From the NCBI GenBank assembly GCA_028583405.1, contig CM053249.1, forward strand, positions 39,777,759 to 39,841,758: a stretch of DNA of 64,000 nucleotides, read 5' to 3'. The stretch is from Pogonophryne albipinna. Lineage: Eukaryota > Chordata > Actinopteri > Perciformes > Artedidraconidae. The notes under the pieces are model-generated. The model saw nothing but the letters and a program-made list of their open reading frames with translations, had not been told where the DNA came from and searched no databases. Position 1 is the stretch's first letter; each line of letters opens with the position of its first letter. Positions 1 through 10,027 of the stretch are shown here, piece by piece. A program made the position numbers and the translations under genes.

Positions 1-565
1 GGGGAATTGAAATGACGGGCCAAAAGTTGTATTTACAAGTATTAAAAGTAAGCAGAGGACACCAAACCAACTGAGACCCGTCTGTCCGCCGCATCTACGC
101 ACACACTGTACCACACACACCTACATACTGTACCACACACACACACACTGCCTACCACACACACTTACAGCTCCTAAAGCATAATCAGGCTACAGCCGTT
201 GTGTATTTTATTATGTGAAGCACTAAATGGTCTTAGAAAAATATTGACTCTTTGTTTGTAGATATCTACTAAACTACAGCAAATAAAGAGAGTAATGTAG
301 GCCTGTTATACTGAGTGATATATATTATACACACTGCTCTGCTTTCTGCACAACCTCACAGCTGTTCTCACTGTAAACATCGCGTCGCGATGAAAGCAGT
401 TTCTAAAATAATATCCAGAGGATGCATGCAGAGCTGTCATTGGCTGAGATAAGTCCGGCCGTGCGTCACGCCTCCACCGTTCCCGGAAATGCATCCGCGG
501 AGGAGCCGTGGAGGAACCATCAGTGTATCCTCGGTTAGAGCTCCTCCAGAGAGCCTCCTCGACGC
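1..565. repeat. Left arm of a long palindromic (foldback) element
   Basis: This arm is the near-perfect reverse complement of 628-829 joined to 6532-6912. The outer ends read ggaattgaaat..gggcc on the left and the complement ggccc..atttcaattcc at 6893-6911. Both arms contain the block with cgcgtcgcgatgaaagcag and a CA-rich tract (108-170). The unpaired centre is about 566-627. The arm may extend left of the window, because base 1 is already inside the pairing. No coding region is visible; short open frames here are chance frames in the palindrome. Confidence 0.85.
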
Positions 566-627
566 TCGATGCTCGGTCCTCGGTGTGCATTTAGAGAAAT
601 GAGATGTCCTTCAAAATGGCGCGCTGA

Positions 628-829
628 AATTCGAGGAGGCTCTCTGGAGGAGCTATAACCGAGGATACACTGATGGTTCCTCCACGGCTCCTCCGTGGAT
701 GCATTTCCGGGAACGGTGGAGGCGTGACGCACGGCTGGACTTATCTCAGCCAATGACAGCTCTGCATGCATCCTCTGGATATTATTTTAGAAACTGCTTT
801 CATCGCGTCGCGATGTTTACAGTGAGAAC
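628..829. repeat. Inner part of the right foldback arm
   Basis: Reverse complement of about 365-565 of the left arm. It breaks off after gtgagaac at 829, where the DIRS element begins. The arm resumes with agctgtgagg at 6532, exactly as the uninterrupted left arm predicts. Confidence 0.85.
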
Positions 830-865
830 TGGGGTTACGTAATGTAACCCAGCTTCTATGAGTAT

Positions 866-1014
866 AGGCGCAGCCCTCTAAGGCTATCGCTATTGGGTTA
901 ATCCCACTGCACGTGTGCAGCACTGACAGATTTATTCCACGCCCACCTATGACGTGGGCCCCACCTCCAGACTCACTTCCGTATGAATAGGAAGTAGGCC
1001 TTACAATCCACTCC
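866..1014. repeat. DIRS inverted terminal repeat, left
   Basis: Reads gcagccctctaaggctatcg through acaatccactcc and is inverted at 6368-6515 with few differences. The outermost 36 bases or so (830-865) differ from the other end, as is usual for DIRS elements. Confidence 0.88.
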
Positions 1015-1057
1015 AACAGCTTTTCTTCAGCTATTCGCGGAACCAGTGGGGCCCGAA

Positions 1058-1163
1058 CCTTAGAGGGCTGCGCCTATACTCATAGAAGCTGGGTTACATT
1101 ACGTAACCCCAGTTCTATATCGTATAAGGCTTCGCCCTCTAAGGCTATCGCTATTGGGTTAAG
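1058..1163. repeat. DIRS internal complementary region
   Basis: Bases 1058-1111 are the reverse complement of the left end (830-882). Bases 1112-1163 are the reverse complement of the right end (6480-6531). The join ccccagttctatatcg therefore equals the circle junction made when the two element ends meet. In DIRS1-type elements this region is thought to template completion of the ends during circle formation. It lies near the 3' end of the coding strand, as in other DIRS elements. Confidence 0.9.
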
Positions 1164-1490
1164 GGCGAAGCAGGATGTAGTCTACGCCCCACTGGTTCCG
1201 TCCGTTACCAGAAGCACAAAACCACACCTACTCAGTTAATAACCCATGTCCATTTCGCCGTGCGAAAATGGAGCATCACCTTCCCTGGAAATATATCATT
1301 TTTTCCCCCAACAATGAATATTTCTCCATCAGGGAATGAAGGTAGGCTTACTCGGGCTACCTGTCGTTTCTAAAAGTAGAGATCGAGTCCCACTTATTAG
1401 GAACGACCAAGAGAGGGGAACAAAAGGCCGCTCTCTAAATGCCGACAGGCAGGAGAGAGGACATGCCTTTGAAAAACCCCCCGATCCTAC

Positions 1491-2600
1491 TCATTCTGGC
1501 AGACTATTCAGTACTGAGTGTGTCAGAGATGACTGGGAGACATCCCTCAAATAAAACCGAATGAAAGAACAGGGTGAAGACCAAGATGCAGCAATGCAAA
1601 TGTCTTCCACTGTCATTCCCCCGTGCAACGCCGTAGAAGTTGATATTCTCCTGGTGCTGTGCGCCTTAATGTTTTCCGGGGGCTCCAACCCAGAGGAAAC
1701 ATACGCCTGTGACACCGCCTCACACAGCCAGTGTGACAAGCGTTGTGCCGATAGAGGCTGCCCTTTTGAGCGCTCTCTATAATGCACAAATAGCCGCTGG
1801 GATTTGCGTAAAGCAGCCGTGCGTGCAACATAGCATGCCAGCGCGCGCACGGGACAGAGGAGATGAGATGTGGCTTCCTCCTCCGACTTGTGAGGAGGGG
1901 GAAAGAAGCCTTCCAAGGTTATCACTCTCGACCTAAACGAGCTTGTGATCACATTTGGCATAAAAACCGGGTTCGGGCGCAACACCGCTGAGCTGCCATC
2001 TCCTTGGATCTGGAGACATGACGGAGCCACCGAGAGAGCAGACAAGTCACTCACCCTTTTAGCTGATGTCAGAGCCAAGAGCAGAGCCACCTTGGCTGAC
2101 AGAACTTTAGGGGAACCTGCTCCAATGGTTCAAAAGGGGCTTTGCTTAGTGCTCGCAGTACTACAGCCAAATCCCATTGAGGCGCTAAAGCGCGTGATAC
2201 TGGTCTGAGTCTCTGTACTCCTCGCAGGAAACGTTTTGTCAGAGGGTGACTAAACACCGTACTGATCCCAAAACCTCCATGGCACGAAGAAATGGCAGCC
2301 GCATATGTTTTTATTGTGCTATATGCCAAGTTCCTGTCCAGCAACAGCTGGAGGAATGATAGCACGTGAGGCAGGGGACACGCCACGGGTCCCATGCCTT
2401 TCCCTACACACCAACGCTGGAACGCTGTCCATTTGGCTGTGTAAGATGCCCTGGTGGACGCGGCTCTAGATCCCTGAATGGTATTCATAACATCTTGAGA
2501 GAGGCCGAGCCCCTCTAAGTGTTCCCGTTCAGGGGCCATGCCCACAAACGTTGGCCTAACACTGGGTGACCGCTGATTGCTCCCTCCGCCTGGGAGAGAG
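1491..2600 (-). pseudogene. DIRS tyrosine recombinase (frameshifted)
   Basis: This gene would catalyse integration of the circular DNA copy through a covalent tyrosine intermediate. The N-terminal SAM-like part lies at about 2100-2500 on the minus strand (motif STRASYTAKWTAFQRWC). The catalytic part, about 200 residues, lies at 1491-2090. Visible catalytic residues are Arg in SAKRVSDL, His and Arg in HSTRR, a Trp in AASW, and the Tyr nucleophile in FIRFYLRD. The N-terminal and catalytic parts are in different frames, joined near 2095-2105 where one base is out of register. The frame ends shortly after the tyrosine motif, the usual C-terminus. It overlaps the RNase H/methyltransferase frame upstream, as is normal in DIRS. 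Confidence 0.85.
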
Positions 2601-5037
2601 CATCCCCCCGCCACGGAATTTCCCACGGTCTCCCTGACAGCATACGTTGTATGCAGGGAAACCAGGACGCTCCTGTGCGCTCCGGGGCTATTAAGACCGC
2701 TATCAGTCGCTCTTCCTGCACTCGGTCCAGGAACCGAGGGATCAGAGGGACTGGTGGGAAAGCGTACAGTAACCCCCTGGGCCAAGGTCTGTGTGCGAAC
2801 GCGTCTACCCCCAGAGGGGGGTGATCCTGCCTTCTCAGGGAGAACCATAGAGCACATTGCGCGTTCCCGCGCGCAGCGAACAGATCTACCTCCGCTCTCC
2901 CGAACCTGCTCGACACTTGGGAGACCAGCTCGGGGTGGAGGCTCCAGTCCCCTTGTCGAGGACCTCCCCTGGACATGAGGTCTGCCCCTTTGTTCAGCTC
3001 GCCGGGAATATATACTGCTCTGATCGAGAGTATGTGTGTGCGCGTCCAGCACAACAGCCGTCTGGCTGTGTCCAGCAGCTGCGCTGATCGTACACCTCCT
3101 TGACGATTTACGTAGGCTGCCGCCGTCTTGTTGTCTGTTCGAATCAACACATGATGATTCCTCAGCAACGGGGCGAAGTGCTGGATTACTTTCCATATGG
3201 CGAGTAATTCCAGCGTGTTTATATGGAGGGACATGTGAGGCGGCCACTGTCCCCCCACTGCCTGCGACATGCAAGTTCCCCCCCACCCTGAGAGCGATGC
3301 GTCCGTAAACACCGATGTGTGTGACGTCACTCTGCCGAGGGGAACCCCCACTGACAGGATGTGGGGATTTTTCCAGTAGGTCAGATCCAAACCTACGGAT
3401 AGAGGAATGCACACCCTGCGTCTCCTCTGACGCACTGGGTCGATGCGCAGGCGAATAAACCACCTCTGAAGTCTCCTCATGTAAAGGAGACCCAGGGGAA
3501 TCACCACGTGACCAGCTGACATCATGCCCAACAGCTGCATCACGGTAAGGGCTGTCACCACCCTGCCGGGTGTGACGCTCCTGAGGAGAGCTGTCAAATT
3601 CTCCACTCGCCGCTGTGAGAGTCGTGCTCTCATGCGGGCTGAGTTGAATTCCATTCCCAGATACGTGATGATCTGGGTAGGAAGAGGACAGCTCTTCTCC
3701 CAATTGATTTATGAAACCCAGGCTTGACAGGTGAGATACAAGCTGTACCGTCTGTAAAGCAGCTTCCTCTCTGGAGCGAGCCAGCAACAGCAGGTCGTCC
3801 AGATAAAATAACACTCTCATCCCTCCTCTGCGTAGCGGCTCCAGTGCCGTCTCCACACACTTCGAAAAAGTGCGTGGAGCCAGGGAATATCCGAACGGCA
3901 GCCGGTTGAACTGATACGCTGTTCCCTGGAATGAAAACGCAGGAATTTCCTGTGTTTTGGGATGATGGTTATGTGGAAGTAAACATCCTTTAGGTCTATG
4001 GAGGTGCACCAGTCTCCTTGGCGCACACACTCCATTACCTGTTTGATTGTCAGCATGTGAAACGGCCTTTTTCGTATCACTCTGTTGAATGCTGACAGAT
4101 CTAGGATGGGTCTCATCCCCCCGGTCTTTTTCGGGATAAGAAAATAACGGGAGTAAAACCCTTGATTTTCTTCCCCTTGAGGAACCCTGGAAATTGCTCT
4201 CTTTAACAGGAGTTCCCGCAGCTCTGACTGGAGCGCAAGACACTGTTCTTGGGATGACAGAAGTGTTTCCTGAATCCCTTTGAACTGCGGGGGGGGGGTA
4301 AGGCAAATTGCAGAGAGTATCCTCTGCTGATCAGCCTGCTCATCCATCCGTCCATTAAACATAGCCGCCTCCACTCTGAGCACTGCTCTGAGAGCGGGCG
4401 TACCTGTTTTTGTTGTGCTGTGGTAGTCATGGTGACAAGCCATGCCAGAGCCCTTGCCGCCGTTGTTTGTGAAACAACCCAAGGGGGGCCCCGCCCTAAA
4501 GGGCTGCGCAGGGGTCTCCACACGCTGCATCACACACCGACTCTCATCCTGTCTCTGTCTATCATAAACAGAACCCTGAGGCGGGTTTCCGCTCCCACTC
4601 GCGGAGGTGTGTGCAGTGCTTTTCACCTCATGCGTAACAGCCGCGCTAGGCTTAATACGACTGTGTGTAGGCACAACTGATACAGAGGAAAAACCGCGCT
4701 GCTTGCTGCCCGAAAGGGTAGAAGCGGCCGATTTATATGTCAAGCGCTGTTGTCTTATAACCGACTGGTTAAATACAGCAGGCTTATACAGCGAGCCTCG
4801 CTGCTTGCTAACCGACAGATTAGACACAGCTGGCTCTAACGGTGAGGTCCTCTGTTTATTAGCCAACAGGTTAACAACAGATGGTTTATGCAACAAATCC
4901 TGCTGCCTTTTAATCAATAGATTACTGGCAGCCGGTCTGACTAGTGTGGGGGATACGTGAGACACAGTTGCTACAGACACACTGCTGAGATTTGAATCAT
5001 TTATTAACAATCCTCTCTTCCCACATAACCCCACCAA
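2515..5037 (-). pseudogene. DIRS reverse transcriptase / RNase H / MT-like region (frameshifted)
   Basis: This polyprotein would copy the element RNA. On the minus strand the order is: a low-complexity N-terminal extension with repeated SKQRGS-type segments (about 4600-5037); RT fingers with IPKKTGGMRPILDLSAFN (about 4080-4150) and SIDLKDVYFHI; then, after a frame change near 3930-3950, the palm with RLPFGYSLAPRTFSK and the YLDDLLLLA catalytic box (about 3790-3840). After another change near 3650 comes RNase H with FTDASLSGWGG, TLELLAIW and RTDNKTAAAYVN (about 3080-3320). Last is a region with VDLFAARGNAQC and LYAFPPVPLI (about 2710-2900), the position of the adenine-methyltransferase-like domain in DIRS elements. 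At least two frame changes make this copy defective unless they are assembly errors. Confidence 0.85.
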
Positions 5038-5041
5038 AGAG

Positions 5042-6212
5042 TCATCTTCGGTTCTGCTTCCTCGGAGGTTCTCTCGGAGGAGCAGACCAGGAGCGGGGGT
5101 TCTTCCTTCCCCTCCGACTCGCCGCCTGCAGATCCTGTCTCTGCGGCTGAGGAGCGGAGACCTGGGATGGGGCCCCTGCAGCTGCCGAAGGGCGCTGACG
5201 CCGTTGTTGCTCTCGCCGCTGTCCGCGCTGCCCCCGTTGAGACTGTTGCGGGGGCTGCGGGTGCTGTCGTTGCTGCCGCTGCTGTTGCTGAGGACGCTTA
5301 TCCTGAAGCCAGCTAGCGTGACGCCTTATGTCGTCTGCCTGCTCTGCCGCAGACTTCATAGTCTCCACCATGGTGTGGAACTGTGGTCCAAATAGTCCGC
5401 CCGGACTGATTGGAGCCTCCAGCAAATCCTTTCCTGCACCCTCCATTATGTTCCCCTGCTGTAGCCAGAGGTACCGATGGATCTGTGTCGCCCACGCCGC
5501 AATCCGCGCCTGCGAGACTGCGACTGCTGCGCACCGTGTGAGTGCAGTACTGGCCGCCTTACCTATCTCCTCAGCCTCCACTGAGGACATAGTCTTTGAC
5601 TGCTCGGATATTTCCACCATGGAGTTTGACAGCAACGCTATATGGCCGGGAAGCGTGGCCAGACCGGGTCACTCCTTACCCTGTGTACTCGGGAGAACAC
5701 CCCGGACATATCATCCGGAGGCGAGCTCTCCTGAGCTAGGGGAACGGGGAGATTTCTCCAGGCGGCCGCCTTGGATATAATCTCCGGAAGTTCCATGAGT
5801 ATCCCGCCAATCGACGGTAACGCCGAGATGGCGGAGATAGGGATCACGGGATCATACACCGGACCTACACCGGGTCCCCTACCTGTCTCCTCCGTCCGGA
5901 GGGGAGAGATAATGGGGGAATCACCCGGTGATCCCTGAATGGAGGGGCGTAGTCGTCCGACTCGTGCCCGCCATTCGGATCCAGGAAATCAATGGCTTTG
6001 TCCCCGGAGTATTCCTCCTGGACGGTCCAATCGTCCTCGACCTCTGCCGCAGCGAGAGCGTCCGCTCTCTGCTGTCTGAGGGCCAGCGGGAGGCGGGCAC
6101 AATGCGAGCATGATACCCCGGGAGTAAGAGCAGCGTTCGCATGCTCTATTCCCAGGCAGGACTCACACAGTGAGTGCCTGTCCATACTCATGATGTAGCC
6201 CGTCCCGCACAC
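5042..6212 (-). pseudogene. DIRS gag-like ORF1 (frameshifted)
   Basis: Probable structural/nucleic-acid-binding protein, first in the element. The N-terminal part (5865-6212) has two CxxC pairs around LCESCLGIEH and CSHCARLP, a zinc-binding arrangement typical of DIRS ORF1. The middle (5638-5859) and C-terminal part (5042-5635) are in other frames. The C-terminal part has a helical segment (SQARIAAWATQIHRYLWLQQ) followed by a basic Gln/Arg/Pro-rich tail (about 5050-5300) suited to RNA binding. The three pieces lie in three different frames, so at least two indels have occurred. The start at 6212 is the first Met of the zinc-finger frame; a slightly later Met is possible. Confidence 0.7.
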
Positions 6213-6367
6213 GGGGCAACTCCTAACGCCGCCTTGACTTTCCTGCCCAGTCTCCCTACTAGAAAAACAAAGCTTTTTAGGAGGAATCTTTGTTTTTCAG
6301 TGAGTAGCTCTTAAAAGAACTTGTTTTTCCTGTCAATGCTTCTGCAACGGAGTGCTGAAGAAAAGTA

Positions 6368-6515
6368 GGAGTGGATTGTAAGGCCTACTTCCTATTTATA
6401 CGGAAGTGAGCCTGGAGGTGGGGCCCACGTCGTAGGTGGGCGTGGAATAAATCTGTCAGTGCTGCACACGTGCAGTGGGATTAACCCAATAGCGATAGCC
6501 TTAGAGGGCGAAGCC
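6368..6515. repeat. DIRS inverted terminal repeat, right
   Basis: Inverted counterpart of 866-1014. Because the element runs on the minus strand, this is its 5' end and should hold the promoter. No clear TATA box was recognised. Confidence 0.88.
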
Positions 6516-6531
6516 TTATACGATATAGAAC

Positions 6532-6912
6532 AGCTGTGAGGTTGTGCAGAAAGCAGAACAGTGTACAATATCACTCAGTATAACAGGCCTACATTACTCT
6601 CTGTATTTGCTGTAGTTTAGTAGATATCTACAAACAAAGAGTCGATATTTTTCTAAGACCATTTAGTGCTTCACATAATAAAATACACAACGGCTGTAGC
6701 CTGATTATGCTTTAGGAGCTGTAAGTGTGTGTGGTACAGTGTGTATGTGTGTGTGGTAGGCCTACAGTGTGTAGGTGTGTGTGCGGTACAGTATGTAGGT
6801 GTGTGTTGTACAGTGCGTAGATGCAGCGGACAGACAGGTCTCAGTTGGTTTGGTGTCCTCTGCTTACTTTTAATACTTGTAAATACAACTTTTGGCCCGT
6901 AATTTCAATTCC
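6532..6912. repeat. Outer part of the right foldback arm
   Basis: Reverse complement of about 1-364. It includes the GT-rich tract at 6724-6810 that mirrors the CA-rich tract of the left arm. Together with 628-829 it gives a stem of about 560 bp. A diverged single arm of the same family is at about 45835-46497. Confidence 0.85.
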
Positions 6913-6916
6913 GCAT

Positions 6917-7400
6917 TTCAGCGACCAGAGAGAGGAGGGGGGGATATATCCAGTCTCTGATTGTGTTACGTTATTATGAGAGCGCTCTCATACTTTAAAT
7001 TGTATATATTTGTGTGTGTGTGTGTCCGCATCTGTAGCCTGTTATTGTCTCATTATACCGCACTCTCAATGAATTCAAAGTAAATATGTGGGGGAACAAT
7101 GTTCAGCTGATCTAACAGAGATTATAAAATACAGCGCTATGACAAAACACTCGACAGCTGATGCAGCTGTTGCCACGTAATAATGAACGGACGTCGCTTT
7201 AATATGACCGCTCAGAGGAGAGGAGTTCTCATTTCTTTAAACGTCTGCTGCTTCCCCTCCTCTCTCCTCGGTTCCCCTCCTCGGTCCTCCGCTCGCATCT
7301 CCTGTTGGCGGGACTAAGTCTCGAGGAGGGGAGTCGAGGAGGGGAGTCGAGGAGGGGAAATTTGAGTATTGAGAAGCCTCTAGTGACTCCGCACAGTTAC
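6917..7400. repeat. Interspersed repeat shared with 22265-22686
   Basis: Starts gcgaccagagag and shares long runs with the second copy: tatatccagtctctga, tgttacgttattatgagag, a purine/pyrimidine TATATATTTGTGTG tract, cgcatctgtagcctgttatt, and ccgctcagaggagaggagtt. It ends in a run of gaggaggggagtc units (7320-7355), which resemble the centre of the foldback elements. No reading frame is supported. It directly abuts the foldback element on one side and the SET-like exon on the other. Confidence 0.75.
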
Positions 7401-7433
7401 TGTTAACAAACGCTTTACTCCGGATCAACTCAC

Positions 7434-7539
7434 CTTTGATGGCATTAATGTATTGGACGTCAAGTCCTGCTTTGTCCCCTCCAGTGTCAATATAAAAACG
7501 GGCGTCATCTTTTGGAGTGATGCGTCTCCGCCTTTGCAT
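7434..7539 (-). CDS. Exon-like start of a KMT5A-like SET-domain gene (partial)
   Basis: On the minus strand an ATG opens a 35-codon frame beginning MQRRRRITPKDDARFYID and ending near YINAIK, directly followed by a good splice donor (AAAG then GTGAGT at 7433-7428). The pattern of a 'YI(D/E)xGGDKxGL..xxIN' segment ending at an exon border before a GRGVF-type SET start is one I associate with fish KMT5A-like lysine methyltransferases; that is recall, not a search. Downstream exons would lie below 7434, but that sequence is repeat and foldback DNA, so the gene is truncated or displaced. The frame also runs upstream of the ATG and through the donor into repeat. A chance frame cannot be excluded. 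Confidence 0.4.
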
Positions 7540-8161
7540 CTTGACTTTGATTATAGCTGTGAAAAAGAGTAAGGGTTCATACGTCCTGTCCTCAGCTCCA
7601 GTTAAATACAATGTGTACATCACATAAATAAACCGGAGGCTCCTAAACAGTTCATACCTCCATTTAAGTAAAACGTTCCAATCAATTACTGGGACAGTCC
7701 ATTCTTCATTCACATCACCTAAGATTACCGGGAGGCTCCGGTTCAATAAACCGGAGGCTCCTTATAAGCTACAGTTCATACCTTCCGTCCTCAGCTCTGG
7801 TGATTGAAATATCATACATTACTAAAAAAGACAGGAGTCTAATCTTGCCTTGTTTTTTCCCAAACCAGGCTGCTTTCTACATTAATTAATCTTCAATCAA
7901 AAAACAAAACAGCTGCCGACATTATTTCTTTAGCATTACTCCTAGCTAGCATTTACACACGTGCGGCGAGATTACATCAGCTGGTAGCTGTTAGCCCTCA
8001 GAGCTCCTCATGTTCAGAAACTAGACAAAAGTTAAACAAGTACAAACCACAGACTGTCTGTGTCATGGCGAATACAGTCGCTGGTTTATTTATGTCTGTA
8101 TAGGCCGTTGTTGTAAGTGTGGACGGTCAAAGCATATATAACGTTAGCTTAGCTGATCTCC
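7540..8161. other. Unassigned sequence upstream of the SET-like exon
   Basis: AT-rich DNA with two short direct repeats: aaaccggaggctcct at about 7629 and 7749, each near agttcatacct. These could be 5' untranslated or intron sequence of the minus-strand exon. No domain, RNA gene or clear promoter was seen. Confidence 0.4.
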
Positions 8162-8733
8162 ATTTAGACCATGGGCGTAGGAAGCATCCTGAATGTGGGG
8201 GGGACATTTTTAAAGGGGGGTGTGGGGGTCCTCCCCCACGAAATAAAATAGATTTCCTGTATTCTGGTGCGTTTTAACAGGTGGTTTGATACTTTTATGT
8301 GGCTATACTAGCATGAGGAAAATGATGGGTACATTTTGTAATTTCATCCAGTAGTAAAGAAAGGAAACATATTTGATTATTAATTCAGAGCCGTCTTTGA
8401 ATTAATAAAAAGCAGTTTAAATGCCCATTTTTTGTACATTTATATACAACAATAAATATTTGTGAGTGCATTGAGAGATATTGTTGTGGAGAGTCATTTA
8501 TATATAAATCGCAAAATACATTTGTGAATCCTTCTGTGAGCATTTATTAATATTGAGACTGATCTGACTCCATACAGATGTTAAGTTCACCTAGAAATGG
8601 TATCATTGACTTAAATGTTCAAATAAATGTTGCTCTTCTGTCTATATTGGTCATATGATGCCCCTTGACTGAAATGTTTCCTTTTCAATATCCCCACTGA
8701 TTTCCTTAAAATTCTGGGATGAGATGGATGGAT

Positions 8734-8787
8734 GATTCAATGTTGATGAAAGGGAAACTGTCATTTCCCTTTCATCAACATTGAATC
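8734..8787. repeat. Perfect 24-bp hairpin with 6-base loop
   Basis: Bases 8734-8757 (gattcaatgttgatgaaagg and four more) are exactly complementary to 8764-8787, with loop ctgtca. It lies inside the hAT-type element. It may be a relic of a tiny inverted insertion or a source of small RNA; the sequence does not decide. Confidence 0.85.
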
Positions 8788-9058
8788 ATAACAAGTCATA
8801 CTGAATGTAAATACAACTGACTCTAAAGTAAGTCCCAGTCTGTGACATTGGACATTTTGAAGACTCAAAGTCCCAAGCAGTAGAATATTAGCTATCTATG
8901 TAATGTGCACAGAAAATAAACAGTTAACTGAATACTGGGATGGAAATGGCCTATAAGCACTCAGTAAAACATAATCACACACAAAAAGCTTCTGAATGAT
9001 AAGAAGTATAATTAAAACATAATGCAAATTACCATTTTGAGAGAGAGTACCTTAAAGC

Positions 9059-9250
9059 AGGGGTTCCCAACCCCCAGGTGTTACTGCCGGGCCGCGAAAT
9101 AGCTGTGAGTTTATCGTAATATTTGCAGAATTATAAATATATAAAAATATTTTATCATAATATTTTTTTCAAAACGTGTTTAATTTTCGCACCTATACCA
9201 GTCATATTATTTCATCCAGTAGCCTAGTTCATCTTTCACCAGATAGCCGT
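9059..9250. mobile_element. hAT-like fragment (CAGGGGTTCCCAACC end)
   Basis: The start caggggttcccaacccccagg followed by gggccgcgaaatagctgtg is a common vertebrate hAT/Charlie-type terminus. Its other end was not found, so the right limit is approximate. It is nested in the 8170-10019 element. Confidence 0.5.
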
Positions 9251-9284
9251 TGAAAATGGCTTTTGTGATGTTCCTCAGCCTGGT

Positions 9285-9336
9285 CTCAGCTGTGGCTCAG
9301 CCTGGTCTCAGCTGTGGCTCAGCCTGGTCTCAGCCT
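9285..9336. repeat. Short tandem repeat, about 24-bp unit
   Basis: Two to three copies of a unit reading cctggtctcagctgtggctcag in direct order. Confidence 0.7.
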
Positions 9337-10027
9337 CTCGTGCGCACGAGAAAGTTACCGGTGCGCCAAGTAGGAAGAGGAGTGCACAGGAGACAACCGT
9401 TTCATTGCAGACTGTTATGTTGATGTGGGGAAATGGCAGTGCATACATTATTTGAGATATATTTCAAACTCTGACTTCATTTTAAGGACATGTCGGCCAG
9501 GGGTGTAGAGCTATTTGTTTAAGCACCGAATTGGCAAAACAGCAGAGTAAACCAGTCTGCCTTGATCTATGAATTCATGTCCGGGACTCTCACGGTATCT
9601 GCTGCCCGCAGCTGTTTTATAGAAGGAAAACCTCCTTCACTTCATGAAATGGCTGCAGGCAGCATCAGGAGGCAGCGGGACGTATACTCCGCCTCTGAGA
9701 AGTGCAGCACCAGCGGGTAAAGAGCTGTGCCTTTTTACGCACCGCCTTCGCTGTGTTTACCTTCATCAGAACAGCTTAAGAGTGACTGCAGGCTGCTACG
9801 TGTTAACCACACACACCTCTACACACATCGAACTGCCCGATTACTTATTATGGAATGGAGTTGATAGTGAAGCACTGACACAGCGCTCTACAGAGTGCGG
9901 CGAGTGGATAGACAGATTCACGGACTTTCCACATGGTGAAAGTGGGGGGGTCTAAACTAATCATTTGAAAAAGTGGGGGGGACTTGTCCCACCCTCATAT
10001 AATGGCTGCGACGCCCATGATTTAGAC

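Larger units (their letters stand above)
830..6531 (-). mobile_element. DIRS-type tyrosine-recombinase retrotransposon
   Basis: A 5.7-kb element on the minus strand with the full DIRS layout. It has inverted terminal repeats (866-1014 and 6368-6515) with different outermost bases, and an internal complementary region (1058-1163). Gag-like, reverse transcriptase/RNase H and tyrosine recombinase frames follow in order. There is no DDE integrase and no ordinary LTR. The trinucleotide aac flanks both sides (827-829 and 6529-6531) instead of a longer target duplication, as expected for recombinase-mediated insertion of a circle. The host sequence is the right arm of the foldback element. All three coding regions carry frameshifts, so this copy is probably not autonomous although its non-coding ends look complete. 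Confidence 0.9.
8170..10019. mobile_element. Non-autonomous hAT-type element with 8-bp TSD
   Basis: The ends are catgggcgtaggaagc and (inverted) catgggcgtcgcagcc. Perfect 8-bp duplications ATTTAGAC lie at 8162-8169 and 10020-10027. An 8-bp duplication with short TIRs points to the hAT superfamily. No transposase is present. The interior includes a perfect hairpin (8734-8787), a nested hAT-like fragment from about 9059, a 25-bp tandem repeat (9285-9335), and a segment (9478-9840) shared with the hAT element at 44385-45502. Confidence 0.85.

Noticed and set aside
4420..4960. Plus-strand frames opposite the DIRS RT N-terminus
   Set aside because: Antisense to the low-complexity extension of the element's own RT frame.
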